The notes under the pieces were generated by a model. The model was not told the DNA's origin. It did no database searches and saw nothing but the letters and a program-made list of their open reading frames with translations. A DNA stretch of 64,000 bases. It comes from Xenorhabdus griffiniae. Its GTDB lineage: Bacteria > Pseudomonadota > Gammaproteobacteria > Enterobacterales > Enterobacteriaceae. The first letter of the stretch is position 1, and every line of letters begins with the position of its first letter. Positions 56,763 to 64,000 of the stretch are shown one piece after another. The stretch spans positions 1 through 64,000 of the forward strand of contig NZ_LDNM01000044.1 of assembly GCF_001028135.1 (NCBI RefSeq), written 5' to 3'. Both the position numbers and the translations under genes were made by a program.

Positions 56763-58156
56763 GTTAATTTATCTCCCAATAAAAATTCCATCACGCTATC
56801 CAGGCGAATATGGGGTAACGGTGTGTTGACATTGGCTTGTTTTGGCCGAAATGATTCGAAATTAAATCCCTGTTTTTGCCAAAATTCACTATTCGGCAAG
56901 CGCTGTGGCACTTCGCCCGGAAAAAATGTCAATAATTTATCATCTGACAAGCGATTGCCTTTGATGGCAGGGATTTTTTCATCTTTATGCATGACAATGC
57001 CGCTCTGCGTTGCCTGAACAGATGCAAGTCCCACACAATCCATGCTGATCCCTTCAAATGCCGCATTTTGCCACGCTTCCTGTACCAAATGCTGTAAAAG
57101 TGAAACGAGATTGGCATGTTGATCTGGCGTAATATGATCCGCTTTACTGGCAGCAAACAGCAGTTTATCGATGCAAGGCGAGAATAAACGACGAAACAGG
57201 GTTCGTTTACCATAATGAAAACTCTGCATAAGTTGTGTCAATGCCAGCTGCATATCATTGAACGCTTGCGGGCCACTATTCAGTGGTTGCAAGCAATCCA
57301 CCAGCACAATTTGCCGATCAAAACGCAGAAAATGCTCTTTATAGAACGCCTTAACGATATGCTCACAGTAATAAGCAAAACGCTCACGCAACATACCGAT
57401 GTTGGTGTGTTTGCCTGCCTTCGCCAATTGCGGCTCGCCAATTTTGTCAATATTCGGCCACGGGAAAAATTGCAACGCGGGTGCTCCCGCCAGATCACCC
57501 GGCAAGATAAAACGGCCGGGTTGGATAAAGTGTAAACCTTGCTGTTTACATTGATGCAGGTAGTCCGTATAAGCCTGAGCGATTTTGGCCAGTAAATTTT
57601 CATCCGCGGGCGCCAGTGGATCACATTGCTGGCATAACGCTAACCATGACTTAACCCAATTCGCCCTTTCCCCTTTCAGTAATGCGTGCATATGTCGTGA
57701 CCACGCCAGATAATTTTGATCCAGCATGGGTAAATCCAATAGCCATTCGCCCGGATAATCGACAATTTCCAGATAAAGGGTAGACGTTTCCTTGAGATAA
57801 CGAAACAGGGAATCTTCAGAACGATAGCGCAATGCTAAACGTATTTCACTCACGCCACGGGTTGGTGTCGGCCAGTCAGGGGGAGAGTCATATAATTCTG
57901 CGATGTTTTCATCATAGGTAAAACGAGGCACCCCAAAATCTCGCTGTGGCACCCGCTTCACACCAAGCAAGCGCCCATCGCGCACGGCAGAAAACAGCGG
58001 CAATCTGGCGCCACTGTGAACATGCAAAAGTTGATTTACCAAGGAAGTAATAAATGCGGTTTTTCCACTGCGACTTAATCCTGTTACCGCCAGTCGCAAA
58101 TGACGGTCCATCCCACGATTAACAAGCGCTGTGAGTTCGTTTTGCAACCGTTTCAT
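56759..58156 (-). CDS. ycjX: YcjX, DUF463 P-loop nucleotide-binding protein
   Basis: A 465-residue predicted GTPase. Walker A is [10 protein letters not shown] at about residues 25-34 and a second nucleotide-binding segment, [17 protein letters not shown], follows near 126-142. YcjX family members are part of the phage-shock regulon in several species, consistent with its place directly downstream of pspC on the same strand. GGAG precedes the ATG. Biochemical role not established. Confidence 0.94.
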   Translation of the reverse strand: MKRLQNELTALVNRGMDRHLRLAVTGLSRSGKTAFITSLVNQLLHVHSGARLPLFSAVRDGRLLGVKRVPQRDFGVPRFTYDENIAELYDSPPDWPTPTRGVSEIRLALRYRSEDSLFRYLKETSTLYLEIVDYPGEWLLDLPMLDQNYLAWSRHMHALLKGERANWVKSWLALCQQCDPLAPADENLLAKIAQAYTDYLHQCKQQGLHFIQPGRFILPGDLAGAPALQFFPWPNIDKIGEPQLAKAGKHTNIGMLRERFAYYCEHIVKAFYKEHFLRFDRQIVLVDCLQPLNSGPQAFNDMQLALTQLMQSFHYGKRTLFRRLFSPCIDKLLFAASKADHITPDQHANLVSLLQHLVQEAWQNAAFEGISMDCVGLASVQATQSGIVMHKDEKIPAIKGNRLSDDKLLTFFPGEVPQRLPNSEFWQKQGFNFESFRPKQANVNTPLPHIRLDSVMEFLLGDKLT

Positions 58157-58277
58157 GTTTCTCCTAAATGGGAATACCGTGAATCAGTCTCATCTGGCCT
58201 GTAACATCGGAAATAATGGCAAATTTTGCCGATGTTACAAGCCAGAACCCATGCTATATCCACTATCTGGTTACAAC

Positions 58278-58640
58278 TCAGAGCTGGCGGAAACGGCTGC
58301 GTACATTGTAAGTATCAGAAGTCACATAGCGTTCCATTTGACGCAAACGGGCTTCGCTTGCCTTCAATTGGTCATCTATTTCGTCCAACATCTTCTGTGC
58401 TGATGGCCCTCTATATTTTTCCTCTGCTGAATATCCCGCAGGGGCGGGATCCATGACAAAGGTCAAAATAATATAAGCCAATAGCGTTATGCCAAATAGA
58501 CCAAAAAACAGTGATAATACCGTGATGGTACGAATAAGCGGAGCGGGTACGTCAAAATAGTCTGCTAACCCGGCACAAACTCCTTTAACTACCCCCTGTT
58601 CTGGCAGGCGGTAAAGTTTCCGGCGATATTGATTTGACAT
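58278..58640 (-). CDS. pspC: Phage shock protein C
   Basis: A 120-residue inner-membrane sensor protein. The N-terminal PspC domain KLYRLPEQGVVKGVCAGLAD precedes one membrane segment (about residues 38-65, TITVLSLFFGLFGITLLAYI) and a coiled-coil tail (DEIDDQLKASEARLRQMERY) that contacts PspA and PspB. Its ATG overlaps the last base of pspB. No pspD follows; the next gene is ycjX, the arrangement seen in Yersinia. Confidence 0.95.
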   Translation of the reverse strand: MSNQYRRKLYRLPEQGVVKGVCAGLADYFDVPAPLIRTITVLSLFFGLFGITLLAYIILTFVMDPAPAGYSAEEKYRGPSAQKMLDEIDDQLKASEARLRQMERYVTSDTYNVRSRFRQL

Positions 58641-58861
58641 TATGACTGTCTCCAGTTTGGATGCTCTGCGTCAAGGATATCTTCTAACGTTTTGACCCGT
58701 TCTTGCATACGTCTGGCATTCTCGGTCAACTGTTCTAGACGCTGAATTTCACTGTTCCCTAACTGATCCCGATTGCGGTTGCTGTAATGCAGCCACAACC
58801 AGATGGGTAAGACAAAAAGCACAAAAATGATCAGCGGGATACCAAGAAATATATAGCCCAT
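58640..58861 (-). CDS. pspB: Phage shock protein B
   Basis: A 73-residue membrane protein with one N-terminal transmembrane helix (FLGIPLIIFVLFVLPIWLWL) and a cytoplasmic leucine-zipper-like coiled coil (QRLEQLTENARRMQERVKTL). With PspC it senses envelope stress and recruits PspA. It ends within the start codon of pspC and begins 36 bases after pspA. Confidence 0.95.
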   Translation of the reverse strand: MGYIFLGIPLIIFVLFVLPIWLWLHYSNRNRDQLGNSEIQRLEQLTENARRMQERVKTLEDILDAEHPNWRQS

Positions 58862-58897
58862 TATCTTTCCTTAGTTATGTATGTATGACATATGTCC

Positions 58898-59569
58898 TCA
58901 TTGAGGATCTTTGATATTCATTTTATCTTTCAAGGCCGCTAATTGTGCACTGATTTCATCATCTGCCTTCAATTCTGCAAATTGCTGATCGAGTGATTTC
59001 TGTTTACCTAGTCCAAAAGCTTCTGCTTCCGCTTCCATGTGGTCTATCCGGCGTTCAAACTGTTCGAAGCGCGTCATTGCCTCATCAATTTTACCACTAT
59101 CCAACTGACGGCGTACCTGGCGCGAAGAGGCGGCGGCCTGATGACGCAGTGCCAACGATTGTTGTCTCGCACGCGTTTCTGTTAATTTATTTTCCAGTTC
59201 AATCACTTCGCCTTTGATGCGTTCCAGCGCCTCATCCAGAATGGATAATTCGTGTGTTAGTGTTTCAACTAAGCTACTGGCTTTCTGTTTTTCAATCAAC
59301 GCGGCACGCGCTAACTCTTCTTTACCCTTGCTCAGTGCCAGTTCAGCTTTTTCTTGCCAGCCATCGATTTGGTTTTCACCCATATTGATACGGCGCAAAA
59401 GCTGCTTTTTCTCTGCTAGGGTACGGGCGGAAGTCGAGCGGATTTCCACCAGTGTGTCTTCCATTTCCTGAATCATCAAACGGATCATTTTCTGTGGATC
59501 TTCTGCTTTATCCAGCAGAGAAGAAATATTGGCATTCACGATATCAGCAAAACGAGAAAAAATACCCAT
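58898..59569 (-). CDS. pspA: Phage shock protein A
   Basis: A 223-residue peripheral membrane protein of the PspA/IM30 (ESCRT-III-like) family. It is almost entirely coiled coil and begins with the membrane-binding amphipathic helix [20 protein letters not shown]. It stabilises damaged inner membrane and, when unstressed, inhibits PspF. The ATG at 59569 is chosen over one two codons upstream because homologues begin MGIFSRF and AGAGG is nine bases away. Transcribed from a sigma-54 promoter with a long leader that contains a 105-bp repeat. Confidence 0.97.
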   Translation of the reverse strand: MGIFSRFADIVNANISSLLDKAEDPQKMIRLMIQEMEDTLVEIRSTSARTLAEKKQLLRRINMGENQIDGWQEKAELALSKGKEELARAALIEKQKASSLVETLTHELSILDEALERIKGEVIELENKLTETRARQQSLALRHQAAASSRQVRRQLDSGKIDEAMTRFEQFERRIDHMEAEAEAFGLGKQKSLDQQFAELKADDEISAQLAALKDKMNIKDPQ

Positions 59570-59595
59570 AGTCATAAACCTCTTTCATTAGAATG

Positions 59596-59700
59596 TATAC
59601 TCGATAAACTTCAAGTTGCAATCCGCAAGACGACGTGAGGCCTTATATTTCCCCGCTGCACGGGGAAATATAACACGCATCTTGAAGTTGGATTGGTATA
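59596..59700. repeat. 105-bp MITE-like hairpin repeat, copy 3, in the psp leader
   Basis: Third copy of the unit. The loop side of the central hairpin carries a change (TGCACGGGG), shortening the perfect stem slightly. It lies between the psp sigma-54 promoter and the pspA ribosome binding site, so it would be part of the pspABC messenger leader and fold as a stable hairpin about 27 bases before the pspA start. Confidence 0.92.
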
Positions 59701-59764
59701 TATATGTTATGCCTGTGTATTGTTACATACGGATACAAGATACACGGTAAGGCACTTAACTAAA

Positions 59765-59780
59765 TACAAGATACATGCCA
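59765..59780 (-). promoter_or_regulatory. Sigma-54 promoter of pspABC
   Basis: On the minus strand TGGCATGTATCTTGTA fits the -24/-12 pattern TGGCAC-N5-TTGCA, with GG and G(T) ten bases apart; the -12 element reads TTGTA, as I recall for the E. coli pspA promoter. A copy of the 12-mer ATACAAGATACA (plus strand) overlaps it at 59764-59775 and another lies at 59733-59744. PspF and IHF sites would be expected in 59785-59870, which is A/T-rich. Confidence 0.7.
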
Positions 59781-59890
59781 ACTTTCTTTCTTTTCTTATC
59801 CAATTGAAATTATTGATATAATTTTTTCTTTGCTTTTTTATTGCAATTAGCTAATTTAGTCATATTAACCAATTTTTGGCGAGAAATACC

Positions 59891-60898
59891 ATGTCTCAGT
59901 TCATTGATAACCTATTAGGTGAAGCAAACTGTTTTATTGAAATGTTGGAACAGGTCTCCGCATTAGCGAAGTTGAACAAACCTGCTTTAGTTCTGGGGGA
60001 ACGAGGAACCGGCAAGGAGTTAATTGCCCGACGCTTACATTACCTTTCTCCACGTTGGCAAGGCCCTTTCATTTCCCTGAACTGTGCCGCACTCAATGAA
60101 AATCTGCTTGATTCAGAACTATTTGGTCATGAGGCGGGGGCATTCACGGGGGCCAGTTCAAAACACCAAGGGCGCTTTGAGCGAGCCGACGGCGGAACTT
60201 TGTTTCTTGACGAACTCGCTACTGCCCCCATGCAAGTACAGGAAAAATTATTGCGTGTCATTGAATATGGTCACCTGGAGCGTGTTGGCGGTACTCGGGC
60301 ATTACACGTTGATGTACGTTTGATCTGTGCCACCAACGAAGATTTGCCTGCCATGGCTGCCGGTGGAAAATTCAGGGCTGATTTGCTCGACAGGCTCGCG
60401 TTCGACGTGGTTCATATCCCACCACTGCGCCAACGGCAACAGGATATTATGTTACTGGCACAGAATTTTGCGATTCAGATGTGCCGTGAGTTAGATCTGC
60501 CATTTTTTCCCGGATTGACTGACGAAGCCAAACAACAGTTACTTTCCTACCACTGGCCTGGAAATGTTCGCGAATTGAAGAATGTCATCGAACGCTCTAT
60601 TTATCGGCATGGTAGTAGTGAAAATGAATTAAACACGATCATCATCAATCCCTTTTCACCATCACAGCGATCTGCTTCCTCATTCACTGAGAGTGAGATT
60701 ACCAATGACTCCCTTCCCAATTTACCTCTCGATTTAAGGCAATGGCAAAATGACAGCGAAAAGGGTTTAATCATACAGGCTTTGACAGAAAGTCAATTTC
60801 ATCAGAAAAAGGCGGCCGACAAACTTCATTTGACTTACCACCAGTTCCGCGGGTTAATCAAGAAACACCGTATTGAAGTTAATGGCAAGATAGAGTAG
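59891..60898 (+). CDS. pspF: Sigma-54-dependent activator PspF
   Basis: A 335-residue activator of the psp operon without a regulatory N-terminal domain. The AAA+ core has Walker A GERGTGKE (about residues 37-44), the sigma-54 contact loop GAFTGA (about 81-86), Walker B GGTLFLDELA and the arginine-finger region. The C-terminal helix-turn-helix is FHQKKAADKLHLTYHQFRGL. PspA binds and inhibits it until envelope stress. ATG at 59891 (MSQFIDNLLG) is used; a five-codon extension is rejected. Divergent from pspA and followed by a hairpin. Confidence 0.96.
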   Translation: MSQFIDNLLGEANCFIEMLEQVSALAKLNKPALVLGERGTGKELIARRLHYLSPRWQGPFISLNCAALNENLLDSELFGHEAGAFTGASSKHQGRFERADGGTLFLDELATAPMQVQEKLLRVIEYGHLERVGGTRALHVDVRLICATNEDLPAMAAGGKFRADLLDRLAFDVVHIPPLRQRQQDIMLLAQNFAIQMCRELDLPFFPGLTDEAKQQLLSYHWPGNVRELKNVIERSIYRHGSSENELNTIIINPFSPSQRSASSFTESEITNDSLPNLPLDLRQWQNDSEKGLIIQALTESQFHQKKAADKLHLTYHQFRGLIKKHRIEVNGKIE

Positions 60899-60927
60899 AG
60901 AGAGATAAAAAAGATAGGTAAAAAAGT

Positions 60928-60947
60928 AGCCGGCACCCGAGCCGGCT
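60928..60947. terminator. Hairpin after pspF
   Basis: AGCCGGC (60928-60934) and GCCGGCT (60941-60947) form a perfect GC-rich stem with loop ACCCGA. A-rich sequence on the left and AATAAAAAT on the right make it plausible as a terminator for pspF. Confidence 0.65.
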
Positions 60948-61035
60948 AATAAAAATACTGGAAGCAATGTGAGCAATGTCGTGCTTTTTCTGAGATACAT
61001 ACTTGCTATTGCAAAGTGTTTCCCTGAAAGCACAT

Positions 61036-61054
61036 GCGAATGATAATACTTATC
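61036..61054. promoter_or_regulatory. Fur-box-like sequence upstream of sapA
   Basis: GCGAATGATAATACTTATC matches 15 of 19 positions of GATAATGATAATCATTATC, with both ATGATAAT and TTATC intact. It is about 125 bases before sapA and 60 bases before its likely -35. Fur control of the sap operon is inferred, not established. Confidence 0.45.
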
Positions 61055-61116
61055 AATTACACTTGTAAAGCATTTTATTGAGAACTTTTCTCATTATCGT
61101 GATCTGCTCGTTGTTT

Positions 61117-61146
61117 TTGAGCAGAACGCGTTAATTAAGTTACAAT
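61117..61146 (+). promoter_or_regulatory. Probable sapA promoter
   Basis: TTGAGC (61117-61122) and TACAAT (61141-61146) are 18 bases apart, about 32 bases before the sapA ATG. A 7-bp inverted repeat, TCTGCTC and GAGCAGA, overlaps the -35 element. Confidence 0.5.
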
Positions 61147-61178
61147 GGCCAAACTCTTTTTTATGACTGACATTTTAT

Positions 61179-62918
61179 ATGCGTTATTTGATTTACTGGA
61201 TTATATTATTGATTTCCGCTCCGACTCTGGCGGCCAAGAATACTGCTCCAGAAATGACTGCGAATCCCATTCCAGAACCAACTAAAATGATCCCAGAATC
61301 GAGGCCAAACAGTACCTCGGAAAATCTGCCTCATATTTCAGCCTCCTTACGGCAGAACGGTTTTATTTATTGCGTTAATGGCAATTTGAATACGTTTAAC
61401 CCGCAAATGGCTATCAGTGGCTTGACGGTAGATACACTTGCTGCACAGATTTACAATCGCCTGCTGGGTGTTGATCCTCTTACCTATCGTCTGATCCCTG
61501 AACTGGCTACTGATTGGGAAATACGGGATAACGGGGCAACTTACCGCCTTTACTTGCGTCATCATGTTGCTTTCCAATCAACCGATTGGTTTACACCAAC
61601 CCGTGCAATGAACGCGGATGATGTTGTTTTCAGTTTCCGCCGTGTCTTCGATAAGACACATGATTATCATGATGTTAATGGGGGTCACTATCCCTATTTT
61701 GACAGTTTACAGTTTGGTGATTCAGTAAAAAATATTCGGAAAATCAACCAATATACGGTCGAATTTCGCCTTAATGCACCCGATGCTTCTTTTCTCTGGC
61801 ACCTGGCAACCTACTATGCTCCTATACTGTCCCAGGAATATGCTGAAAAATTGCAACAAATAAATAGACAGGGGCAAATAGATTGGAAACCGGTCGGAAC
61901 CGGTCCTTTCATGCTGGAAGATCATCAGATGGACCAATTTATCCGCCTTGTTCGCCATGATAAGTATTGGAAAGGCAAACCACGCATGGAACAGGTGGTT
62001 ATAGATACTGGCGCGGGCGGCACTGGCCGGATCTCAAAACTACTCACGGGTGAATGTGATGTCCTGGCTTATCCCGATGCTAATCAGTGGAATATTTTGC
62101 ATGATGATCCAAATCTGCGTCAGACATTACGTTCAGGCATGAATATTGCGTATCTTGCTTTTAATACCAGTAAACCACCACTGGATCAGTTAGCCGTTCG
62201 TCAGGCCATTGCTTACGCTATCAATAACCGACGCCTGATGAAATCCATTTACTATGGTACGGCAGAGACAGCGGCTTCTATTTTGCCTCGTGCATCATGG
62301 GCGTATGATAGTCGCGCTGAAATCACCGAATACAACCCGGAAAAATCCCGCAAGATGTTAAATGAGCTAGGATTAAACGGGTTGGAATTAACTTTATGGG
62401 TTCCGACAGCGTCACAATCCTATAACCCAAGCCCGCTGAAAATGGCGGAGCTGATTCAGGCCGATTTGGCACAAGTGGGTATTAAGATGTCTATTCGTCC
62501 CGTCGAAGGCCGTTTTCAGGAAAACCAACTCATGGATAAAACCCATGATATGACGCTGGCAGGCTGGTCTACTGATAGCAATGATCCCGATAGTTTTTTC
62601 CGCCCATTATTAAGTTGTGCCGCCATTGCGTCGCAAACGAATCTGAGCCGTTGGTGTAACTCAGTTTTTGATAATGCGCTTCATGAGGCCTTATTAAATC
62701 AACAGCTTGCTTCACGCATCAAAAATTATCATGTTGCACAAGAAATTCTTTCGCAACAATTACCCGTGTTACCTCTGGCTTATTCGATGCGTTTACAAAT
62801 TTCTCGTTATAACATTCAAGGATTGGTGCTCAGTCCGTTTGGCAATAGTTCCTTTGATAAAGTCTACCGCGAACAGGAAGCCACCGTTCCTGATGAAAAT
62901 ACAAAGGGAAGCAAATGA
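61179..62918 (+). CDS. sapA: Peptide ABC transporter substrate-binding protein SapA
   Basis: A 579-residue periplasmic binding protein of the peptide/oligopeptide (SBP family 5) type. A signal peptide [19 protein letters not shown] is cleaved near residue 19, followed by a Pro/Thr/Glu-rich stretch of about 35 residues that makes it somewhat longer than E. coli SapA (547). The family motif [20 protein letters not shown] is at about residues 81-100. SapABCDF is linked to resistance to antimicrobial peptides and, in Haemophilus, heme uptake. The stop overlaps the sapB start (ATGA). Confidence 0.94.
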   Translation: MRYLIYWIILLISAPTLAAKNTAPEMTANPIPEPTKMIPESRPNSTSENLPHISASLRQNGFIYCVNGNLNTFNPQMAISGLTVDTLAAQIYNRLLGVDPLTYRLIPELATDWEIRDNGATYRLYLRHHVAFQSTDWFTPTRAMNADDVVFSFRRVFDKTHDYHDVNGGHYPYFDSLQFGDSVKNIRKINQYTVEFRLNAPDASFLWHLATYYAPILSQEYAEKLQQINRQGQIDWKPVGTGPFMLEDHQMDQFIRLVRHDKYWKGKPRMEQVVIDTGAGGTGRISKLLTGECDVLAYPDANQWNILHDDPNLRQTLRSGMNIAYLAFNTSKPPLDQLAVRQAIAYAINNRRLMKSIYYGTAETAASILPRASWAYDSRAEITEYNPEKSRKMLNELGLNGLELTLWVPTASQSYNPSPLKMAELIQADLAQVGIKMSIRPVEGRFQENQLMDKTHDMTLAGWSTDSNDPDSFFRPLLSCAAIASQTNLSRWCNSVFDNALHEALLNQQLASRIKNYHVAQEILSQQLPVLPLAYSMRLQISRYNIQGLVLSPFGNSSFDKVYREQEATVPDENTKGSK

Positions 62919-63880
62919 TTATTTATATCCTGCGTCGTTTATTGCTTCTGGTTGTAACGTTGTTTTTTCTTTCATTAATCAGTTTCAGCCTGATGTATTT
63001 CACTCCTCATGGTGCCTTAAGTGGTGCATCACTGACAGACGCTTACGTATACTATTTCCGTAGTTTACTTCAATGGGATTTTGGTATTTCCAGAATTAAT
63101 GGGGAACGGATTATTGAACAGCTGTACACTGTTCTCCCAGCCACGATGGAACTGTGTGTCCTCTCTTTTTCCATGGCATTGTTAATTGGCATCCCTCTTG
63201 GGATTATTGCGGGTGTCTGGCGCAATAAAAAAGTCGATATCATTATCAGTACGTTCGCCCTATGCGGTTTTTCCATTCCTGTTTTCTGGCTGGCGTTGCT
63301 GCTGACTCTGTTTTTTTCACTTTATTTGGGCTGGCTGCCTGTCTCAGGACGTTTTGATTTACTCTACCGGATGGAGCCTGTCACTGGTTCTGCACTGATT
63401 GATGCCTGGCTATCAAAATCACCTTATCGCAATGAAATGATCATGAGTGTTATTCTGCATATGGTTCTGCCCGTTATGACACTGGCCGTTGCTCCTACTA
63501 CTGAAGTTATCCGTTTGATGCGCAATAGTGCAGAAGAAGTTTCAGGGGAAAATTACATCAAGTCGGCAGCAACACGTGGTTTATCACAGTTAACTATCAT
63601 TCGTCGCCATTTATTGCATAATGCCTTGCCACCCATCATACCTAAGTTAGGGTTGCAATTTTCAACCATGCTCACATTAGCTATGACGACAGAGCAAGTC
63701 TTTAACTGGCCTGGTTTAGGGCGTTGGCTTATCAGCGCTATCCGCCAGCAGGATTATTCCGCCATCTCGGCGGGCGTCATGGTGGTAGGCACGCTGGTTA
63801 TTTCCGTTAATATTCTGACAGATATTATTGGTGCAATGGCTAATCCCCTAAAGCATAAGGAATGGTATGCCGTTAGATAA
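62915..63880 (+). CDS. sapB: Peptide ABC transporter permease SapB
   Basis: A 321-residue inner-membrane permease of the DppB/OppB type with about six membrane helices. The first helix is [20 protein letters not shown]; the EAA-like loop that contacts the ATPase is [20 protein letters not shown] near residues 213-232. It overlaps sapA by four bases and sapC by 14, so the three are translationally coupled. Confidence 0.95.
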   Translation: MIIYILRRLLLLVVTLFFLSLISFSLMYFTPHGALSGASLTDAYVYYFRSLLQWDFGISRINGERIIEQLYTVLPATMELCVLSFSMALLIGIPLGIIAGVWRNKKVDIIISTFALCGFSIPVFWLALLLTLFFSLYLGWLPVSGRFDLLYRMEPVTGSALIDAWLSKSPYRNEMIMSVILHMVLPVMTLAVAPTTEVIRLMRNSAEEVSGENYIKSAATRGLSQLTIIRRHLLHNALPPIIPKLGLQFSTMLTLAMTTEQVFNWPGLGRWLISAIRQQDYSAISAGVMVVGTLVISVNILTDIIGAMANPLKHKEWYAVR

Positions 63881-64000
63881 TTTTTACCGCGAAAAGAAAA
63901 TGCCGTCGCCATTGAGAGTTATCTGGCGGTTTTTCTATTCAGATATATTAGCAATGACAGGTTGTTATGGGGTGTTAATTTTAATTGCACTGTGCCTGTT
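63867..64000 (+). CDS. sapC: Peptide ABC transporter permease SapC (N-terminal part)
   Basis: Only the first 44 codons are in the window; the gene continues past the right edge. It starts [20 protein letters not shown], then [20 protein letters not shown], matching the beginning of SapC with its first membrane helix. The ATG lies 14 bases before the end of sapB in another frame, the usual overlap in this operon. Confidence 0.88.
   Translation, partial: MPLDNFYREKKMPSPLRVIWRFFYSDILAMTGCYGVLILIALCL

Noticed and set aside
60850-61000. A minus-strand frame starting at 61000 encoding a hydrophobic peptide downstream of the Fur-like box
   Set aside because: It reads through the pspF terminator hairpin and into the pspF coding end; the hydrophobicity comes from A/G-rich sequence read in antisense. 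The ribosome binding site is weak.

Overview
The window looks like a chromosomal segment of an entomopathogen-type enterobacterium of the Morganellaceae, most likely Xenorhabdus (Photorhabdus is the main alternative). This rests on three things: enterobacterial gene neighbourhoods (sppA-ansA-pncA, msrB-gapA-yeaD, dadA-dadX, fadR/nhaB-dsbB, ttcA, zntB, tpx, tyrR-ycjF-ycjX-pspCBA/pspF, sapABC), moderate to low G+C, and a 105-bp hairpin repeat present three times. No database search was possible, so all names come from reading motifs and gene order.

Layout. (1) 1-4281 is the right end of a P4-like integrative element: an ANR-type regulator, a VRR-NUC nuclease, an AT-rich unknown gene, an SNF2-type helicase, an AlpA-like regulator and a tyrosine integrase. 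(2) 4282-18745 is housekeeping chromosome. It begins with a selD that keeps its ribosome binding site and first codons but has lost the catalytic half by an in-frame internal deletion. (3) 18746-19061 holds a solitary type I-E CRISPR repeat with one 32-nt spacer and a 7-nt stub of a second repeat. (4) 19062-50015 is a 31-kb siderophore island of the yersiniabactin/piscibactin family: a divergent AraC-type activator, a Fur box, then one tightly packed operon encoding a TonB-dependent receptor, an RhtX/FptX-type MFS importer, two ABC half-transporters, an HMWP2-like NRPS, a 3941-residue HMWP1-like PKS/NRPS, a thiazolinyl imide reductase, a type II thioesterase and a fused salicyl-AMP ligase/salicylate synthase. 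(5) 50050-64000 returns to core genes: a DUF333 lipoprotein, ttcA, zntB, tpx, tyrR-ycjF-ycjX-psp operon, pspF and the start of sapABC.

How the island should work. The fusion protein makes salicylate from chorismate and adenylates it. HMWP2 loads it and adds two cyclised cysteines. HMWP1 adds a reduced malonyl unit, a cyclised and methylated cysteine, and then, unlike yersiniabactin HMWP1, one more cysteine through an extra Cy-A-PCP module before the terminal thioesterase. The first PKS C-methyltransferase of yersiniabactin appears to be missing. By colinearity the product would be a yersiniabactin/piscibactin-like siderophore without the gem-dimethyl group and with a fourth cysteine-derived ring. 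Export and uptake, iron control (Fur) and ligand-dependent activation (AraC protein) are all encoded locally except for the phosphopantetheinyl transferase, which is not in the window.

Most interesting items: the fused YbtE-YbtS-type enzyme and the extended HMWP1 assembly line; the orphan CRISPR unit, which resembles in layout the NilD RNA locus known from Xenorhabdus nematophila; the selD internal deletion; and the 105-bp MITE-like repeat, one copy of which lies in the 5' untranslated leader of pspABC.
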